Assembly (NCBI RefSeq): GCF_002007605.1
Contig: NZ_CP019799.1
Location: 4,147,501 to 4,211,500, forward strand
Origin: Cellvibrio sp. PSBB023
Lineage (GTDB): Bacteria; Pseudomonadota; Gammaproteobacteria; Pseudomonadales; Cellvibrionaceae
Length of the DNA stretch: 64,000 nucleotides
Reading direction: 5' to 3'
Below, in pieces: positions 36,734-47,534 of the stretch. Position 1 is the first letter of the stretch; each line of letters starts with the position of its first letter. A program made the position numbers and the translations under genes. The notes below the pieces were generated by a model. The model worked only from the letters and a program-made list of their open reading frames with translations, was not told where the DNA came from and ran no database searches.

Positions 36734-36857
36734 TATTTAAGTATTCGCCTAATGTCGGGCTGGTATCCGGTTGGATTCCAGCCTGATTCTTTATGTGGGT
36801 ATTAAATAAAAGCATCAGGGGGCGCTGACTGTCGTCGGGCGAGAAATTGCCCGGCTA

Positions 36858-36886
36858 TTGATTTATGGTGTATTAGCAGCTATCCT
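36858..36886 (+). promoter_or_regulatory. alpha operon promoter (candidate)
   Basis: TTGATT and TATCCT are separated by 17 bases in the 230-base gap between rpmJ and rpsM. The resulting leader of about 70 bases before rpsM is where S4 binds an mRNA pseudoknot in E. coli; a pseudoknot was not resolved by eye. Confidence 0.5.
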
Positions 36887-36963
36887 GCGCGCCTTTTGTT
36901 CAGGGGCGAGGGTGGCGCATATGCTGTCAGCGCTGCAATTTAAGTGTTACTGGAGTAATTTGA

Positions 36964-37320
36964 ATGGCTCGTATTGCTGGTGTAAACATACCAGATAACA
37001 AACACGCCGTTATCTCGTTGACTTATGTTTATGGGATTGGTCGTACCTCGGCTAAGCAAATCTGTGCTGCCACTGGCATTGCTGAAGATGTAAAAATCGG
37101 CACTTTGTCAGAAGAGCAAATGGATGCTATCCGTGCTGAGGTTGCTAAGCGCACCGTAGAGGGTGACTTGCGTCGTGTAATATCTATGAATATTAAGCGT
37201 CTGATGGATCTGGGTTGCTACCGTGGCTTGCGCCACCGTCGTGGTTTACCGCTCCGTGGTCAGCGCACAAAAACGAACGCTCGTACCCGTAAAGGCCCAC
37301 GTAAGCCTATTAAGAAGTAA
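36964..37320 (+). CDS. rpsM: 30S ribosomal protein S13
   Basis: S13 lies in the 30S head and touches P-site tRNA. The 118-aa protein starts [19 protein letters not shown] and has the C-terminal [20 protein letters not shown]. It heads the alpha operon. Confidence 0.98.
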   Translation: MARIAGVNIPDNKHAVISLTYVYGIGRTSAKQICAATGIAEDVKIGTLSEEQMDAIRAEVAKRTVEGDLRRVISMNIKRLMDLGCYRGLRHRRGLPLRGQRTKTNARTRKGPRKPIKK

Positions 37321-37376
37321 TTCTTGCTTACGTCTTTCATTCACTTACGGTAACAAATTAGTAGGAAGAAGTTGCT

Positions 37377-37772
37377 ATGGCGAAGCCAAGTAATAAAACC
37401 ACAACCAAGAAAAAAGTTAAAAAGACCGTGATCGATGGCGTTGCCCACATTCACGCATCTTTTAACAATACCATCGTGACTATCACTGATCGTCAAGGTA
37501 ATGCGCTTGCATGGGCTACCTCCGGTGGATCTGGTTTCCGTGGTTCACGTAAAAGTACACCTTTTGCTGCACAGGTTGCTGCAGAGCGCGCTGGTGAAGC
37601 GGCAAAAGAGTATGGTTTAAAAAATCTCGACGTCGAAGTTAAGGGCCCAGGCCCAGGTCGCGAATCAGCTGTTCGCGCACTTAACAATGTTGGTTACAAG
37701 ATCACTAACATTACTGACGTAACGCCGATTCCTCACAACGGCTGTCGTCCGCCGAAGAAACGTCGCGTGTAA
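37377..37772 (+). CDS. rpsK: 30S ribosomal protein S11
   Basis: S11 lines the 30S platform and mRNA exit. The 131-aa protein has [19 protein letters not shown] and the C-terminal THIPHNG-type sequence ([16 protein letters not shown]). Typical length. Confidence 0.98.
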   Translation: MAKPSNKTTTKKKVKKTVIDGVAHIHASFNNTIVTITDRQGNALAWATSGGSGFRGSRKSTPFAAQVAAERAGEAAKEYGLKNLDVEVKGPGPGRESAVRALNNVGYKITNITDVTPIPHNGCRPPKKRRV

Positions 37773-37784
37773 GGGGATTAGAGA

Positions 37785-38405
37785 ATGGCACGTTATATTG
37801 GACCTACCTGTAAGCTGTCTCGCCGTGAAGGCACTGATCTTTTTCTGAAGAGTGGTGCTCGTGCGTTAGACTCTAAATGTAAAATTGAAACTGCACCTGG
37901 TCAACACGGCCAACGCCGTGGTCGTTTGTCTGATTACGGTGTACAGCTGCGTGAAAAGCAAAAAGTGCGTCGTATCTACGGCATCCTTGAAAAGCAATTC
38001 CGTGGTTACTACAAAGAAGCTGCTCGTCGTAAAGGCGCCAGCGGTGAAAACTTGCTGAAGTTGCTGGAATGCCGCTTGGATAACGTTGTTTATCGCATGG
38101 GCTTTGGTTCAACTCGCGCAGAATCACGTCAACTCGTTTCTCACAAAGCAATCAGTGTAAATGGCAAAACTGTCAATGTTGCGTCTTTCCAGGTTGCTGC
38201 TGGTGATGTTGTTGCTGTTCGCGAAAAAGCCAAGAAGCAATTGCGTGTTCAAAACGCACTGAACTTGGCTGGCCAACGTAGTAATGTTGAGTGGGTGGAT
38301 GTTAACAGCGAGAAAAAAGAAGGCGTATTCAAGCGCATTCCTGATCGCATTGATTTGCCTGCTGACATCAACGAGAACCTCATCGTCGAGCTTTACTCTA
38401 AGTAA
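37785..38405 (+). CDS. rpsD: 30S ribosomal protein S4
   Basis: S4 initiates 30S assembly and represses the alpha operon in E. coli. The 206-aa protein starts [20 protein letters not shown] and has the S4 RNA-binding domain ([20 protein letters not shown]). Only two cysteines lie in the N-terminal part, so it is the non-zinc form. Confidence 0.98.
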   Translation: MARYIGPTCKLSRREGTDLFLKSGARALDSKCKIETAPGQHGQRRGRLSDYGVQLREKQKVRRIYGILEKQFRGYYKEAARRKGASGENLLKLLECRLDNVVYRMGFGSTRAESRQLVSHKAISVNGKTVNVASFQVAAGDVVAVREKAKKQLRVQNALNLAGQRSNVEWVDVNSEKKEGVFKRIPDRIDLPADINENLIVELYSK

Positions 38406-38431
38406 GGGACGAACCGCTAACAGGTATTGCT

Positions 38432-39418
38432 ATGCAGACTGCAGTAAACGAATTTTTAACTCCGCGTCATATCGATGTTTCAGAAAGTGGGCCAACCCGC
38501 GCACGCGTGGTTTTGGAACCATTGGAGCGTGGCTTCGGGCATACTTTAGGCAATGCATTGCGTCGTATTTTGCTCTCTTCTATGGCTGGTTGCGCCATAA
38601 CTGAAGTGGAAATCGAAGGCGTGTTGCATGAGTACAGCGCTATTGAAGGTGTTCGTGAGGATGTTATTGAAATCCTTCTGAACCTCAAAGGTGTTGCTGT
38701 AATTATGCATGGTAAGGATCACGCAGTTCTTACCTTGACCAAAAAAGGCCCCGGCGTTGTGACTGCTGCTGATATTCAGTTAGATCATGATGTGGAAATT
38801 AAAAATCCAGATCATGTGATTGCTAACATTACTGGCAATACTGAATTGAAAATGCGCTTAACCATCGCACGTGGTCGTGGCTACCAGCCAGCTGACAGCC
38901 GTCGTCGTGATGATGATGAAAGCCGTGCAATTGGTCGCTTGCAGTTAGATGCCTCTTTTAGCCCTGTTAAGCGCTTGGCTTACAGCGTTGAAAGCGCTCG
39001 TGTTGAACAGCGCACTGATTTGGATAAGTTGATTTTGGATTTGGAGACCAACGGTACCATTGATCCGGAAGAAGCTATTCGTCGCGCAGCAACTATTCTG
39101 CAGCAGCAACTTGCTGTGTTTGTTGATTTGGAAGGTGAGAAACAATCAGCTCCAGAGCAAAAAGAAGAGGCTATTGACCCAATTCTGTTGCGCCCTGTTG
39201 ATGACTTGGAGCTTACCGTTCGTTCAGCAAACTGCTTGAAAGCGGAAAATATTTACTACATTGGTGATTTGATTCAGCGCACAGAAGTTGAGCTGTTGAA
39301 AACGCCAAACTTGGGTAAAAAATCTCTTACCGAAATTAAGGACGTTCTGGCTTCACGCGGATTGTCCCTCGGTATGCGTTTGGAAAACTGGCCACCAGCC
39401 AGTTTGAGAAACGACTAA
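38432..39418 (+). CDS. rpoA: RNA polymerase alpha subunit
   Basis: RpoA scaffolds polymerase assembly, and its C-terminal domain binds UP elements and activators. The 328-aa protein has the dimerisation domain ([19 protein letters not shown]), a flexible linker around residues 235-250, and the C-terminal domain with [20 protein letters not shown], including the arginine used for DNA binding. A terminator follows immediately. Confidence 0.98.
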   Translation: MQTAVNEFLTPRHIDVSESGPTRARVVLEPLERGFGHTLGNALRRILLSSMAGCAITEVEIEGVLHEYSAIEGVREDVIEILLNLKGVAVIMHGKDHAVLTLTKKGPGVVTAADIQLDHDVEIKNPDHVIANITGNTELKMRLTIARGRGYQPADSRRRDDDESRAIGRLQLDASFSPVKRLAYSVESARVEQRTDLDKLILDLETNGTIDPEEAIRRAATILQQQLAVFVDLEGEKQSAPEQKEEAIDPILLRPVDDLELTVRSANCLKAENIYYIGDLIQRTEVELLKTPNLGKKSLTEIKDVLASRGLSLGMRLENWPPASLRND

Positions 39419-39426
39419 AAACCTGA

Positions 39427-39471
39427 AACCAGCGACAAATATCACCCAAGTGATGTTTGTCGCTGGTTTTT
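39427..39471 (+). terminator. terminator between rpoA and rplQ
   Basis: ACCAGCGACAAA and TTTGTCGCTGGT pair over 12 bases, with an inner ATCAC / GTGAT helix, and TTTTTAT follows. It lies within 10 bases of the rpoA stop. In E. coli rplQ is the last gene of the same operon, so this is an unusual interruption. Confidence 0.85.
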
Positions 39472-39555
39472 ATTATTAGTTCGCCCGTTAACTCACTTCG
39501 GTGCGGGTGATTAACGAGATTGCTACTAGCAATCCATTTTTGAAGGATATTTGTT

Positions 39556-39948
39556 ATGCGTCATAAATTAAGTGGTCGTCAATTAGGCCGTAATGCTTCT
39601 CACCGTAAAGCTATGTTCCGTAACATGGTTACTTCTTTGGTTGAGCATGAATTAATTAAAACTACTTTGCCAAAAGCAAAAGAGCTGCGTCGTTTTGCAG
39701 AGCCTTTGATCACTTTGGCCAAGGTAGATAGCGTTGCTAACCGTCGTTTGGCATTCGCCCGTTTGAACAACAAAGAAGCTGTAGGTAAGTTGTTCAGCCA
39801 ATTAGGCCCACGTTACAACACTCGTCCAGGCGGTTACGTTCGTATTTTGAAATGTGGCTTCCGTGCTGGTGATAAAGCGCCAATGGCTTATGTTGAGCTG
39901 GTTGATCGCCCTGCTAAAGCACTTGATTCTGCAGTAGAAGCTGAATAA
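39556..39948 (+). CDS. rplQ: 50S ribosomal protein L17
   Basis: L17 lies near the tunnel exit. The 130-aa protein starts [21 protein letters not shown] and has [21 protein letters not shown]. It is separated from rpoA by a strong hairpin, so part of its expression may come from an unseen promoter at about 39475-39545. Confidence 0.98.
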   Translation: MRHKLSGRQLGRNASHRKAMFRNMVTSLVEHELIKTTLPKAKELRRFAEPLITLAKVDSVANRRLAFARLNNKEAVGKLFSQLGPRYNTRPGGYVRILKCGFRAGDKAPMAYVELVDRPAKALDSAVEAE

Positions 39949-39963
39949 GTTCTCACTGTGCAT

Positions 39964-39994
39964 AAAAAAACCGGACCTAGCGTCCGGTTTTTTT
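39964..39994 (+). terminator. terminator after rplQ
   Basis: AAAAAAACCGGAC and GTCCGGTTTTTTT form a symmetrical hairpin with A and T runs on both sides, so it can act in both directions. It closes the ribosomal protein cluster. Confidence 0.93.
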
Positions 39995-40051
39995 ATGCCT
40001 GTTTTTTTGTAGGCGAACGCGCTTATAAATACGAGTTGGAAGGTGCCCATT

Positions 40052-40083
40052 AAAAAAGCCGGGTTAGTTGCCCGGCTTTTTTA
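40052..40083. terminator. bidirectional terminator, uvrA end
   Basis: AAAAAAGCCGGG and CCCGGCTTTTTT form a hairpin flanked by A and T runs. It lies 11 bases beyond the uvrA stop (minus strand) and also backs up the rplQ terminator on the plus strand. Confidence 0.9.
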
Positions 40084-40093
40084 TCGCAGCAGT

Positions 40094-42943
40094 TTATTTT
40101 TTTGCCGCTTTGGTCTTTTTCACTTTTAGCATGGGTTTCAAAAAGCGCCCGGTGTGGGAATGTTCAAGTTGTGCAATTTCTTCCGGTGTTCCGGTGGCGA
40201 TGATTTGGCCTCCGCCACTGCCGCCCTCCGGGCCTAAATCGACTATCCAGTCTGCTGTTTTGATGACATCGAGGTTATGTTCGATCACAACAACGGTATT
40301 GCCGTGGTCGCGCAGGCGATGCAATACATTCAGCAATTGTTGGATGTCATAAAAATGCAGGCCTGTCGTCGGTTCGTCGAGTATGTAGAGTGTTTTGCCT
40401 GTGTCGCGCTTTGATAACTCTTTCGCGAGTTTTACCCGCTGTGCCTCGCCGCCCGAGAGCGTTGTGGCTGATTGCCCAAGGCGGATATAGGAAAGGCCTA
40501 CATCGATCAGGGTTTGCAGCTTGTTGGCAATAGAGGGGATGGCATCAAAGAAGGCGCGCGAGTCTTCTACCGTCATTTCCAGCACTTCGTGGATGTTCTT
40601 GCCTTTGTATTTCACATCCAGTGTTTCGCGGTTGTAACGTTTGCCTTTACACACATCGCAGGGGACATAAACGTCGGGCAGGAAGTGCATTTCCACTTTG
40701 GTGACGCCGTCGCCCTGACAGGCTTCACAGCGGCCGCCTTTGACGTTGAAACTGAAGCGTCCGGGTTGGTAGCCGCGTGAGCGGGATTCCTGGGTGCCTG
40801 CAAAGAGCTCGCGAATAGGTGTGAATATACCGGTGTAGGTCGCCGGGTTGGAGCGGGGCGTGCGGCCGATTGGGCTTTGGTCTATGTCGACGCATTTATC
40901 GAACAGTTCCAGGCCTTCGATGCTGTCGTAAGCCGCAGGGTCGAGGGTGGTGGCGCCGTTCAGTGCTGTGGCCGCGAGTGGGTGCAGTGTGGCGTTGATC
41001 AGCGTGGACTTGCCGGAGCCCGAGACACCGGTGACGCATGTCATCAGGCCTACAGGAATTTCCAGGGTGACGTTTTGCAGGTTGTTACCTTTGGCGCCAA
41101 TCAACCGCAGTTTGTTTTTTGCATCAAATGGATGGCGTTTGGCGGGTATGGCAATTTCACGGGTACCGCTTAAATACTGGCCGGTGATGGATTCCTTGTT
41201 AGCCATGATCGCTTTAACGTTGCCTTGGGCGATTACCTGGCCGCCGTGCACACCTGCGCCCGGGCCTATGTCGATCACATGGTCGGCAAGGCGGATGGCA
41301 TCTTCATCGTGTTCTACGACAATGACGGTATTGCCTATGTCGCGTAAGTGGGTGAGGGTTTTTAGCAGGCGTTCATTGTCCCGCTGATGGAGGCCGATGG
41401 AGGGTTCATCGAGGATGTACATCACGCCCACCAGTCCGGCGCCGATTTGGCTGGCGAGGCGGATACGCTGCGCCTCACCGCCCGAGAGGGTTTCGGCGCT
41501 GCGGTTGAGGGTGAGGTAGTTCAGGCCTACATCGACCAGGAAGCGGAAACGATCGCGCAATTCTTTGAGGATCTTGTCGGCGATGCCTGCTTTGCGGCCG
41601 CTAAACTCCAGCTGCATATAGTAATTGTAGGCATCGGCAACGGGCATTTCGGTGATTCTGGGCAGTGGGCGCTCGTCGATAAAGACGTTGCGCGCTTCTA
41701 TGCGCAGGCGCGTGCCTTCACAGTCCGGACAGGGCTGGCTGGAGAGGAATTTGGTCAGGTCCTCACGCACCGAGTTGGATTCGGTATCGCGATAGCGGCG
41801 TTCCATATTTGGCAGTACGCCTTCAAAGCTGTGGCTGCGTTTGTAGACATCGCCGCGATCATTGATGTAATTGAATTCGATAACCTCGTCGCCAGAGCCG
41901 TAAAGAACCGCTTCGCGCTGTTTTGCTTTGAGTTTGGCCCAGGGGGTATCGACGTTAAAGCCGTAGTGTTTGGCGAGCGATGCCAGCATGTGAAAGTAGT
42001 AGACATTGCGTTTATCCCAGCCGCGGATGGCGCCGTCGGACAGGCTCAGGCTGGTGTCCTGAATCACTTTGTCTTCATCAAAGAATTGGTGCACACCCAA
42101 GCCATCGCAGGTGGGGCAGGCGCCGGCAGGGTTATTAAACGAGAACAGGCGTGGTTCCAGTTCGGTCAGGCTGTAATCGCAAATCGGGCAGGCATGTTTG
42201 GAGGAAAACAGGCGGTCCGGTGCTTCGCCATCCATATAGCTGATGCAGGCGATACCTTCTGACAGGTTGAGCGCGGTTTCAAAGGATTCTGACAGACGCA
42301 GTTTCAGGTCTTCACGTACTTTAAAACGATCAATAACCACTTCGACCGTGTGTTTCTTTTTCTTGTCGAGCTTGGGTGTGTCGTCCAGGTCGCACAATAT
42401 GCCGTCGATACGCGCGCGAATAAAACCGTCGCGCTTGAGTTGCTCGAACACATGCAGGTGTTCGCCTTTGCGGTCGCGGATTACCGGCGCCAACAGCATG
42501 AGCTTGGTGCCTTCGGGCAGGGCGAGGGTGGTATCGACCATTTCACTGATAGTTTGCGCGGCGAGCGGTACATTGTGCTCCGGGCAGCGCGCTTCACCGA
42601 CGCGGGCATAGAGCAGGCGCAGGTAGTCGTAAATTTCAGTGATGGTTCCCACTGTGGAGCGAGGGTTATGCGAAGTGGATTTTTGCTCGATGGAGATGGC
42701 CGGACTCAGACCCTCCACATGATCCACGTCGGGCTTTTCCATCATCGACAGGAATTGGCGCGCATAGGTCGATAGCGACTCCACGTAGCGGCGCTGGCCT
42801 TCGGCGTAGAGGGTGTCAAATGCGAGCGAGGATTTGCCCGAGCCCGAGGGGCCGGTAATAACGACGAGTTTGTCGCGCGGGATATCCAGGTCAATATTTT
42901 TCAGGTTGTGGGTGCGGGCACCCCTCACAATAATTTTGTCCAT
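40094..42943 (-). CDS. uvrA: excinuclease ABC subunit A
   Basis: UvrA finds bulky DNA damage and loads UvrB in nucleotide excision repair. The 949-aa protein has two ABC ATPase modules: Walker [21 protein letters not shown] near residue 31 and [11 protein letters not shown] near 640, with two LSGGEAQR signatures. Zinc-finger cysteine pairs (CPICDYSL / CPTCDGLG and CEACQGDG / CDVCKGKR) are intact. It is divergent from the MFS gene. No LexA box of the CTGT-N8-ACAG kind was seen in the 226-base upstream gap. Confidence 0.98.
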   Translation of the reverse strand: MDKIIVRGARTHNLKNIDLDIPRDKLVVITGPSGSGKSSLAFDTLYAEGQRRYVESLSTYARQFLSMMEKPDVDHVEGLSPAISIEQKSTSHNPRSTVGTITEIYDYLRLLYARVGEARCPEHNVPLAAQTISEMVDTTLALPEGTKLMLLAPVIRDRKGEHLHVFEQLKRDGFIRARIDGILCDLDDTPKLDKKKKHTVEVVIDRFKVREDLKLRLSESFETALNLSEGIACISYMDGEAPDRLFSSKHACPICDYSLTELEPRLFSFNNPAGACPTCDGLGVHQFFDEDKVIQDTSLSLSDGAIRGWDKRNVYYFHMLASLAKHYGFNVDTPWAKLKAKQREAVLYGSGDEVIEFNYINDRGDVYKRSHSFEGVLPNMERRYRDTESNSVREDLTKFLSSQPCPDCEGTRLRIEARNVFIDERPLPRITEMPVADAYNYYMQLEFSGRKAGIADKILKELRDRFRFLVDVGLNYLTLNRSAETLSGGEAQRIRLASQIGAGLVGVMYILDEPSIGLHQRDNERLLKTLTHLRDIGNTVIVVEHDEDAIRLADHVIDIGPGAGVHGGQVIAQGNVKAIMANKESITGQYLSGTREIAIPAKRHPFDAKNKLRLIGAKGNNLQNVTLEIPVGLMTCVTGVSGSGKSTLINATLHPLAATALNGATTLDPAAYDSIEGLELFDKCVDIDQSPIGRTPRSNPATYTGIFTPIRELFAGTQESRSRGYQPGRFSFNVKGGRCEACQGDGVTKVEMHFLPDVYVPCDVCKGKRYNRETLDVKYKGKNIHEVLEMTVEDSRAFFDAIPSIANKLQTLIDVGLSYIRLGQSATTLSGGEAQRVKLAKELSKRDTGKTLYILDEPTTGLHFYDIQQLLNVLHRLRDHGNTVVVIEHNLDVIKTADWIVDLGPEGGSGGGQIIATGTPEEIAQLEHSHTGRFLKPMLKVKKTKAAKK

Positions 42944-43169
42944 CTACTGCAATCCACCCAGGCTACTGACAAAAGAAGAGGCGACGGCAATCGCCCAAAA
43001 GGGCAGATTATACGCCAATGCCCTGCTGACAGATGTCACTGATGTGGATTATTCGGTAAGTGTTGGTAAAGCCCGGCGGTGAGATTCTTTTGGGGATTGG
43101 TGGTTTGTGCTTGGTGCTAGTTGGTACACTGTCGCCCTTTTGTAAAACCTCTCACTCGATACATCTCCC

Positions 43170-44564
43170 ATGCAAGAACCGGCTAGTTCAATTCAATTCG
43201 CCACTCCCGCGCCTTTCGAGAAGAAAGTCGTCTGGTCATTGGCGGCGCTCTATACCTTCCGCATGTTTGGTTTGTTTATGTTGCTGCCGGTGATGGCGCT
43301 CTATGGCACTGAATATGCGCATCACAGTCCGTTTCTGTTGGGCTTGGCACTGGGCGCTTACGGCTTTAGCCAGGCGCTGTTGCAGATTCCTTTTGGCGTT
43401 TTGTCGGATCGCATTGGTCGCAAGCCACTGATTCTGGTGGGGTTGATTGTATTTGTGCTGGGCAGTGTAGTGGCGGCGCTGGCGGAATCGGTGTACGGGT
43501 TGATTCTCGGGCGCTTCCTGCAGGGCGGTGGTGCTATTTCTGCGGTGGTGATGGCGTTGCTCACGGATCTCACGTCGGAAGAGAATCGCACCAAGGCCAT
43601 GGCCACTATCGGTGCGTCTATTGGTGTGTCCTTTTCGTTGGCCATGACTGCCGGGCCCTTGTTGGCGGCCTGGGGCGGTGTATCGGCAATTTTCTGGCTG
43701 ACGGCCGTGTTGGGTGTGGTGGGTGTGTATATCCTGCTGAAGTTGGTACCCAATGTGGCAGACACTGTTCGCTCCAAGCGGGAGGCGGTGGCGGTGCCTG
43801 CATTATTGGGTAAAACCCTGTTGCACCCGCAGTTGCTGCGCCTGAATGTCGGTATTTTTGTGCTGCATTTTGTCTTGATGTCGAGCTTTGTGGTGCTGCC
43901 GCTTATGTTGCAGGATCAACTGCTCATCCCGCGTGATTATCACGGGCTAATTTACTTCCCGCTGTTGGCTTTCGCTTTTGTGCTGATGCTGCCATTTGTG
44001 ATTATCGCGGAAAAACGCCGCAAGATTAAAAGCGTATTCCTGCTGGCGGTAGGGCTGTTATTGATTGCCGAGCTGGCCCTGATGATAGTGGGCGGCAATC
44101 GATTTTTTGCCTTGTTCGTGCTGTTTATTTTTTTCATCGCCTTTAACGTACTGGAGGCGACCCAGCCATCGATGGTGAGTAAAATTGCACCGGCAGGTGC
44201 CAAGGGAACGGCCACGGGGATTTACTCAACCTGTCAGGTATTAGGTGTATTTGGCGGTGGTGCATTGGGTGGTTGGCTGTTGCAAACGCAGGGCGCTAAC
44301 GCCGTGTTTTTACTCAATGCCCTGTTGGTAGCCATATGGCTCGCGGTTGCCTGGTCGATGAAGCCGCCGCACTTTTTGGCCAGTGTGTTGATTCCATTTA
44401 ATGGGCAGGATCAACAGGCGTTGGCCGATAAACTGCGCGCCGTTGACGGTGTCGCCGAGGTGGTGATTGTCGCTTCGGAAAACACGATTTACCTCAAGGT
44501 AGATCAGCGTCGTGTGGATCGTAAAATGCTCGCGGCGATTGTGGATAAGCAACCGTCCCTATAG
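43170..44564 (+). CDS. MFS transporter, YajR-like
   Basis: This 464-aa protein has about 12 hydrophobic segments and the MFS motif [16 protein letters not shown] in the loop after segment 2. The C-terminal part after about residue 400 is soluble ([37 protein letters not shown]) and resembles the small ferredoxin-like domain at the end of E. coli YajR. The substrate is unknown. A uvrA-MFS-ssb arrangement is also found in pseudomonads. No clear ribosome-binding site precedes the ATG. Confidence 0.8.
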   Translation: MQEPASSIQFATPAPFEKKVVWSLAALYTFRMFGLFMLLPVMALYGTEYAHHSPFLLGLALGAYGFSQALLQIPFGVLSDRIGRKPLILVGLIVFVLGSVVAALAESVYGLILGRFLQGGGAISAVVMALLTDLTSEENRTKAMATIGASIGVSFSLAMTAGPLLAAWGGVSAIFWLTAVLGVVGVYILLKLVPNVADTVRSKREAVAVPALLGKTLLHPQLLRLNVGIFVLHFVLMSSFVVLPLMLQDQLLIPRDYHGLIYFPLLAFAFVLMLPFVIIAEKRRKIKSVFLLAVGLLLIAELALMIVGGNRFFALFVLFIFFIAFNVLEATQPSMVSKIAPAGAKGTATGIYSTCQVLGVFGGGALGGWLLQTQGANAVFLLNALLVAIWLAVAWSMKPPHFLASVLIPFNGQDQQALADKLRAVDGVAEVVIVASENTIYLKVDQRRVDRKMLAAIVDKQPSL

Positions 44565-44667
44565 TAGAGTGTCGCAACCCCTGTGGGGGCACTTAAACAG
44601 AAACTTGAAAGCTGCCGAAGTACAAAAAACAGAAGGCAGATACCCGGTAAACAAAGAGGAATCGATT

Positions 44668-45255
44668 ATGGCTCGTGGTATTAACAAAGTAATTTTAATT
44701 GGCAATATCGGGCAAGACCCGGAAGTAAAATACATGCCTTCCGGCGGTGCCGTGACCAATGTCAGCGTAGCCACCTCGGAAACCTGGAAAGACAAAAACA
44801 CTGGCCAACCACAAGAGCGCACTGAGTGGCATCGTGTGGTATTTTTTAATCGCCTGGGTGAAATCGCCGGTGAATACCTGAAGAAAGGTTCCAAAGTGTA
44901 TATCGAAGGTTCCTTGCGCACCCGTAAATGGCAAGCGCAAGACGGTAGCGATCGCTACACCACCGAGATTGTCGCCAGCGAAATGCAAATGCTGGATGGC
45001 CGTGGTGATGGCTCAGGCATGGGCAATGCGATGGGTGGTGCGGCCGCCATGGCGGGTGGGTTCGATCAAACGCCCCAGTACAATAATGGCCCGGCACAAA
45101 ACGCCTACAATCAAGCGGCTCCTAAACCCGCAGGCAATAATCAGGGCGGCAATCAAGGTGGTTTCGGCCAGCCAGCAAATCGCCCTGCACCGCAACAAAA
45201 TGTACCGCCGCAACCTGCCGGTTTTGATTCATTTGATGACGATATTCCCTTCTGA
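44668..45255 (+). CDS. ssb: single-stranded DNA-binding protein
   Basis: SSB coats single-stranded DNA in replication and repair. The start ATG at 44668 follows AGAGGA and gives 195 aa beginning [20 protein letters not shown]. The OB fold spans about residues 1-112. A Gly/Gln/Asn/Pro-rich linker follows, and the protein ends with the acidic tip DDDIPF that binds partner proteins. A longer in-frame reading frame opens in the preceding gene and is not the start. Confidence 0.97.
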   Translation: MARGINKVILIGNIGQDPEVKYMPSGGAVTNVSVATSETWKDKNTGQPQERTEWHRVVFFNRLGEIAGEYLKKGSKVYIEGSLRTRKWQAQDGSDRYTTEIVASEMQMLDGRGDGSGMGNAMGGAAAMAGGFDQTPQYNNGPAQNAYNQAAPKPAGNNQGGNQGGFGQPANRPAPQQNVPPQPAGFDSFDDDIPF

Positions 45256-45281
45256 TCGCGCAGCAATGCGTTAATAGGATT

Positions 45282-45318
45282 AAACAGGGCGCACTTGCTA
45301 CCAAGTGCGCCCTGTTTT
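45282..45318 (+). terminator. terminator after ssb
   Basis: AAACAGGGCGCACTTG and CAAGTGCGCCCTGTTT pair over 16 bases, with CTAC as the loop and TTTT at the end. Confidence 0.92.
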
Positions 45319-45382
45319 GCATCTGGCCATTGGGTTTTAGCTGTGCCGATTTGATTATTAACAATAAAAAGAGGTTTGTATC

Positions 45383-46309
45383 ATGACGCTATTTCGATTT
45401 TCCCGAGCATGCTTGGGGGTGGTCGCGGGTGAATTACATCGCCTTGGATATCTACTGCTTGCCTGTTGTGCGATGTTTTCATTGGCTGGTAATGCCAGTG
45501 AGGCGTTGCCCGCACAGCAAGCGGTAATCAAGATGTGGAATGGCAATAAAACTGCCTCGCGCCAGCAGTATGAGCGCGAGGTGTTGGTGTTGGCATTAAA
45601 GGCGAGTAGCAAGGTGGCGGGCGATTGGATGCTGGAGGAGGACGTGACTGATTTTCCTCGCGCAGAAGACGAGGCCAGTGTATTTCGCACCAAAGGGTTT
45701 GATATTTTTGGCACAGTGGCTGGCAATAGCAAGCTGGCAAATGAAGCGAAAATGATAATTCCCCAGCCGTTGATGAAAGGGCTATTGGGGCACCGCATTT
45801 TAATTATTCGCGCGGCAGACAAAAACAAGTTTGCAGCAATTAAAACACCGGCACAGTTGCAGCAATTTACCATGGGAATTCCTGCTACCTGGGCCGATGC
45901 AGCGCTGTTTCGCCACAACGGTTATCCGGTGATAGAGAAGGGCAGTTTTGACGATTTATTTGTGCGTTTGCAAAATAAAGAATTCGATTATGTAACCTTT
46001 GGGGCAAATGAAGTTGATGGTGTGTTCAAGGAGCGCGCTGCGGCGTCGGGACAATTAATCGTGGAGCCATCGCTGTTGGTGTATTACCCCTTTCCGCTGG
46101 TGTTTTATGTGAATCCGGCCAATCCGGCACTGGCCGAGCGCGTTAGCCGCGGTTTGAATAAGATTGCAACAAACGGTGAACTGGATGCGTTGTTTGAACG
46201 TTATTTTGGTACGCAATTGCAGGCAATCGGACTGAAGTCGCGCACAAAAATCACGCTGGAGAATCCGATATTACCGGCTGACATGAAAGACTTTACGCCG
46301 TCGCTTTAA
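45383..46309 (+). CDS. periplasmic solute-binding-like protein
   Basis: This 308-aa protein has an N-terminal export signal (hydrophobic LGYLLLACCAMFSLAG, likely cut near NASEA). The body resembles a type-2 periplasmic binding protein of the amino-acid (SBP family 3) kind: the hinge-like stretch KTPAQLQQFTMGIPATWADAALFR, then FDDLFVRLQNKEFDYVTFGANEVDGVF and GELDALFERYFGTQL near the end. No permease or ATPase gene lies beside it, so it may be an orphan sensor or binding protein. The ATG follows AAGAGG. No T-tract terminator follows; a small hairpin AGGGAT / ATCCCT is at 46330-46352. Confidence 0.65.
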   Translation: MTLFRFSRACLGVVAGELHRLGYLLLACCAMFSLAGNASEALPAQQAVIKMWNGNKTASRQQYEREVLVLALKASSKVAGDWMLEEDVTDFPRAEDEASVFRTKGFDIFGTVAGNSKLANEAKMIIPQPLMKGLLGHRILIIRAADKNKFAAIKTPAQLQQFTMGIPATWADAALFRHNGYPVIEKGSFDDLFVRLQNKEFDYVTFGANEVDGVFKERAAASGQLIVEPSLLVYYPFPLVFYVNPANPALAERVSRGLNKIATNGELDALFERYFGTQLQAIGLKSRTKITLENPILPADMKDFTPSL

Positions 46310-46421
46310 GTTTAAGTTGCTATACCTATAAGGGATGCTGATGTAGTATCCCTGACTGACATCACCCAAAAAATAATAGATCCACTACAACAACAATAGC
46401 ATTATAGCGAGGGTCGCACAG

Positions 46422-47462
46422 TTGAAAGACGATAAACCTACATCCTTTGATATTGCCTATCGCGCGGGCGTATCACAATCAACCGTATCGCGCGCGCTGC
46501 GTAACAGTCCGCTGGTCAATGAAGAAACGCGTCTGAAAGTGCAACAAATTGCGCGCGAACTCAATTACAAAGTGGATAAAAATGCGAGCAGTTTGCGCTC
46601 CCAGCAAACGAAAACAATTGCACTGTTATTGTGCGAACATCACGGTACAGGTAATTCCCTGATCAATCCTTTTTTCTTGTCGATGGTGGGCAGTATTACG
46701 CGCGCCTCAGCCAATCGCGGATTTGATTTGCTGATTTCTTTCCAGCAATTCAGCGAGGATTGGCACGCGGATTATGAAGATGCCAACCGCGCTGACGGTA
46801 TTATCTTTTTAGGCTATGGCGATTACGAAACCTTTGTGAAAAAGCTGACCTATCTCACCGAAGTGGGAGCCCATTTTATTACCTGGGGCCCGGTGTTGGA
46901 GGGGCAGCCCGGTGTATCCATTGGCTGCGATAATTTCAACAGCGCTTATCATGCGGCGCAGCATTTGATTGGCCTTGGCCATAAAAATATTGCTTTTTTA
47001 GGTGATGTCTCCGAGCACAGCCCCGAGTTTGCCGATCGCTATCACGGCTTTTGTAAGGCTTTGCAGGAGGCGGGTATTGCGGTAGACCCGCAGTTGCAAG
47101 TAGCTGCCGAAACCTCCGAGGCAGAGGGCTACAAAGCGACCATGAGTTTGCTGCAGCGCCGTGTGCCTTTTGATGCGGTTTTTGGTGCGAGTGATTTAAT
47201 TGCGATTGGTGCCATGACGGCATTGGAAGAGGCTGGTTTGCATGTGCCTAGGGATGTGGCGCTCATGGGGTTTGATGATATTCCAATGGCCGCCTATACC
47301 CACCCGCCACTCACCACGGTGCAACAGGACACGCAGTTGGCGGGCGAATTATTGGTGGAGAATTTATTAAAACTGGTGAGCGGTGAACGGCCGGAATCCC
47401 TGTTGTTGCCAGCAAAATTAATGGTGCGTGGTTCGTGTGGTGCCAAACCACTTAAAGCCTGA
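46422..47462 (+). CDS. LacI-family transcriptional regulator
   Basis: This 346-aa protein starts from TTG, 8 bases after GAGGG. The N-terminal LacI HTH (FDIAYRAGVSQSTVSRALRN, residues about 9-28) and the hinge helix (KNASSLRSQQTKTIALLL) are followed by a sugar-binding periplasmic-type domain with VALMGFDDIPMAAYTHPPLTTV. It borders the starch locus and is the only dedicated regulator visible there, so it is the best candidate to bind the ATACGTAT palindromes. Its own upstream region has no such site, which suggests it is not autoregulated that way. Confidence 0.92.
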   Translation: MKDDKPTSFDIAYRAGVSQSTVSRALRNSPLVNEETRLKVQQIARELNYKVDKNASSLRSQQTKTIALLLCEHHGTGNSLINPFFLSMVGSITRASANRGFDLLISFQQFSEDWHADYEDANRADGIIFLGYGDYETFVKKLTYLTEVGAHFITWGPVLEGQPGVSIGCDNFNSAYHAAQHLIGLGHKNIAFLGDVSEHSPEFADRYHGFCKALQEAGIAVDPQLQVAAETSEAEGYKATMSLLQRRVPFDAVFGASDLIAIGAMTALEEAGLHVPRDVALMGFDDIPMAAYTHPPLTTVQQDTQLAGELLVENLLKLVSGERPESLLLPAKLMVRGSCGAKPLKA

Positions 47463-47473
47463 CATCGGTTAGT

Positions 47474-47515
47474 AAAAAAAGCCCGCTGCAATGGAATGTG
47501 CAGCGGGCTTTTTTA
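47474..47515. terminator. bidirectional terminator between convergent genes
   Basis: AAAAAAAGCCCGCTGCA and TGCAGCGGGCTTTTTT pair over a long stem with A and T runs on both sides. It serves the LacI-family gene (plus) and the MFS gene (minus), which converge here. Confidence 0.93.
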
Positions 47516-47534
47516 TGGCGGCCAGTGCGAAATA

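Noticed and set aside
41387..42262. 291-codon frame on the plus strand opposite uvrA
   Set aside because: It mirrors the uvrA coding frame and has no independent signal or family features.
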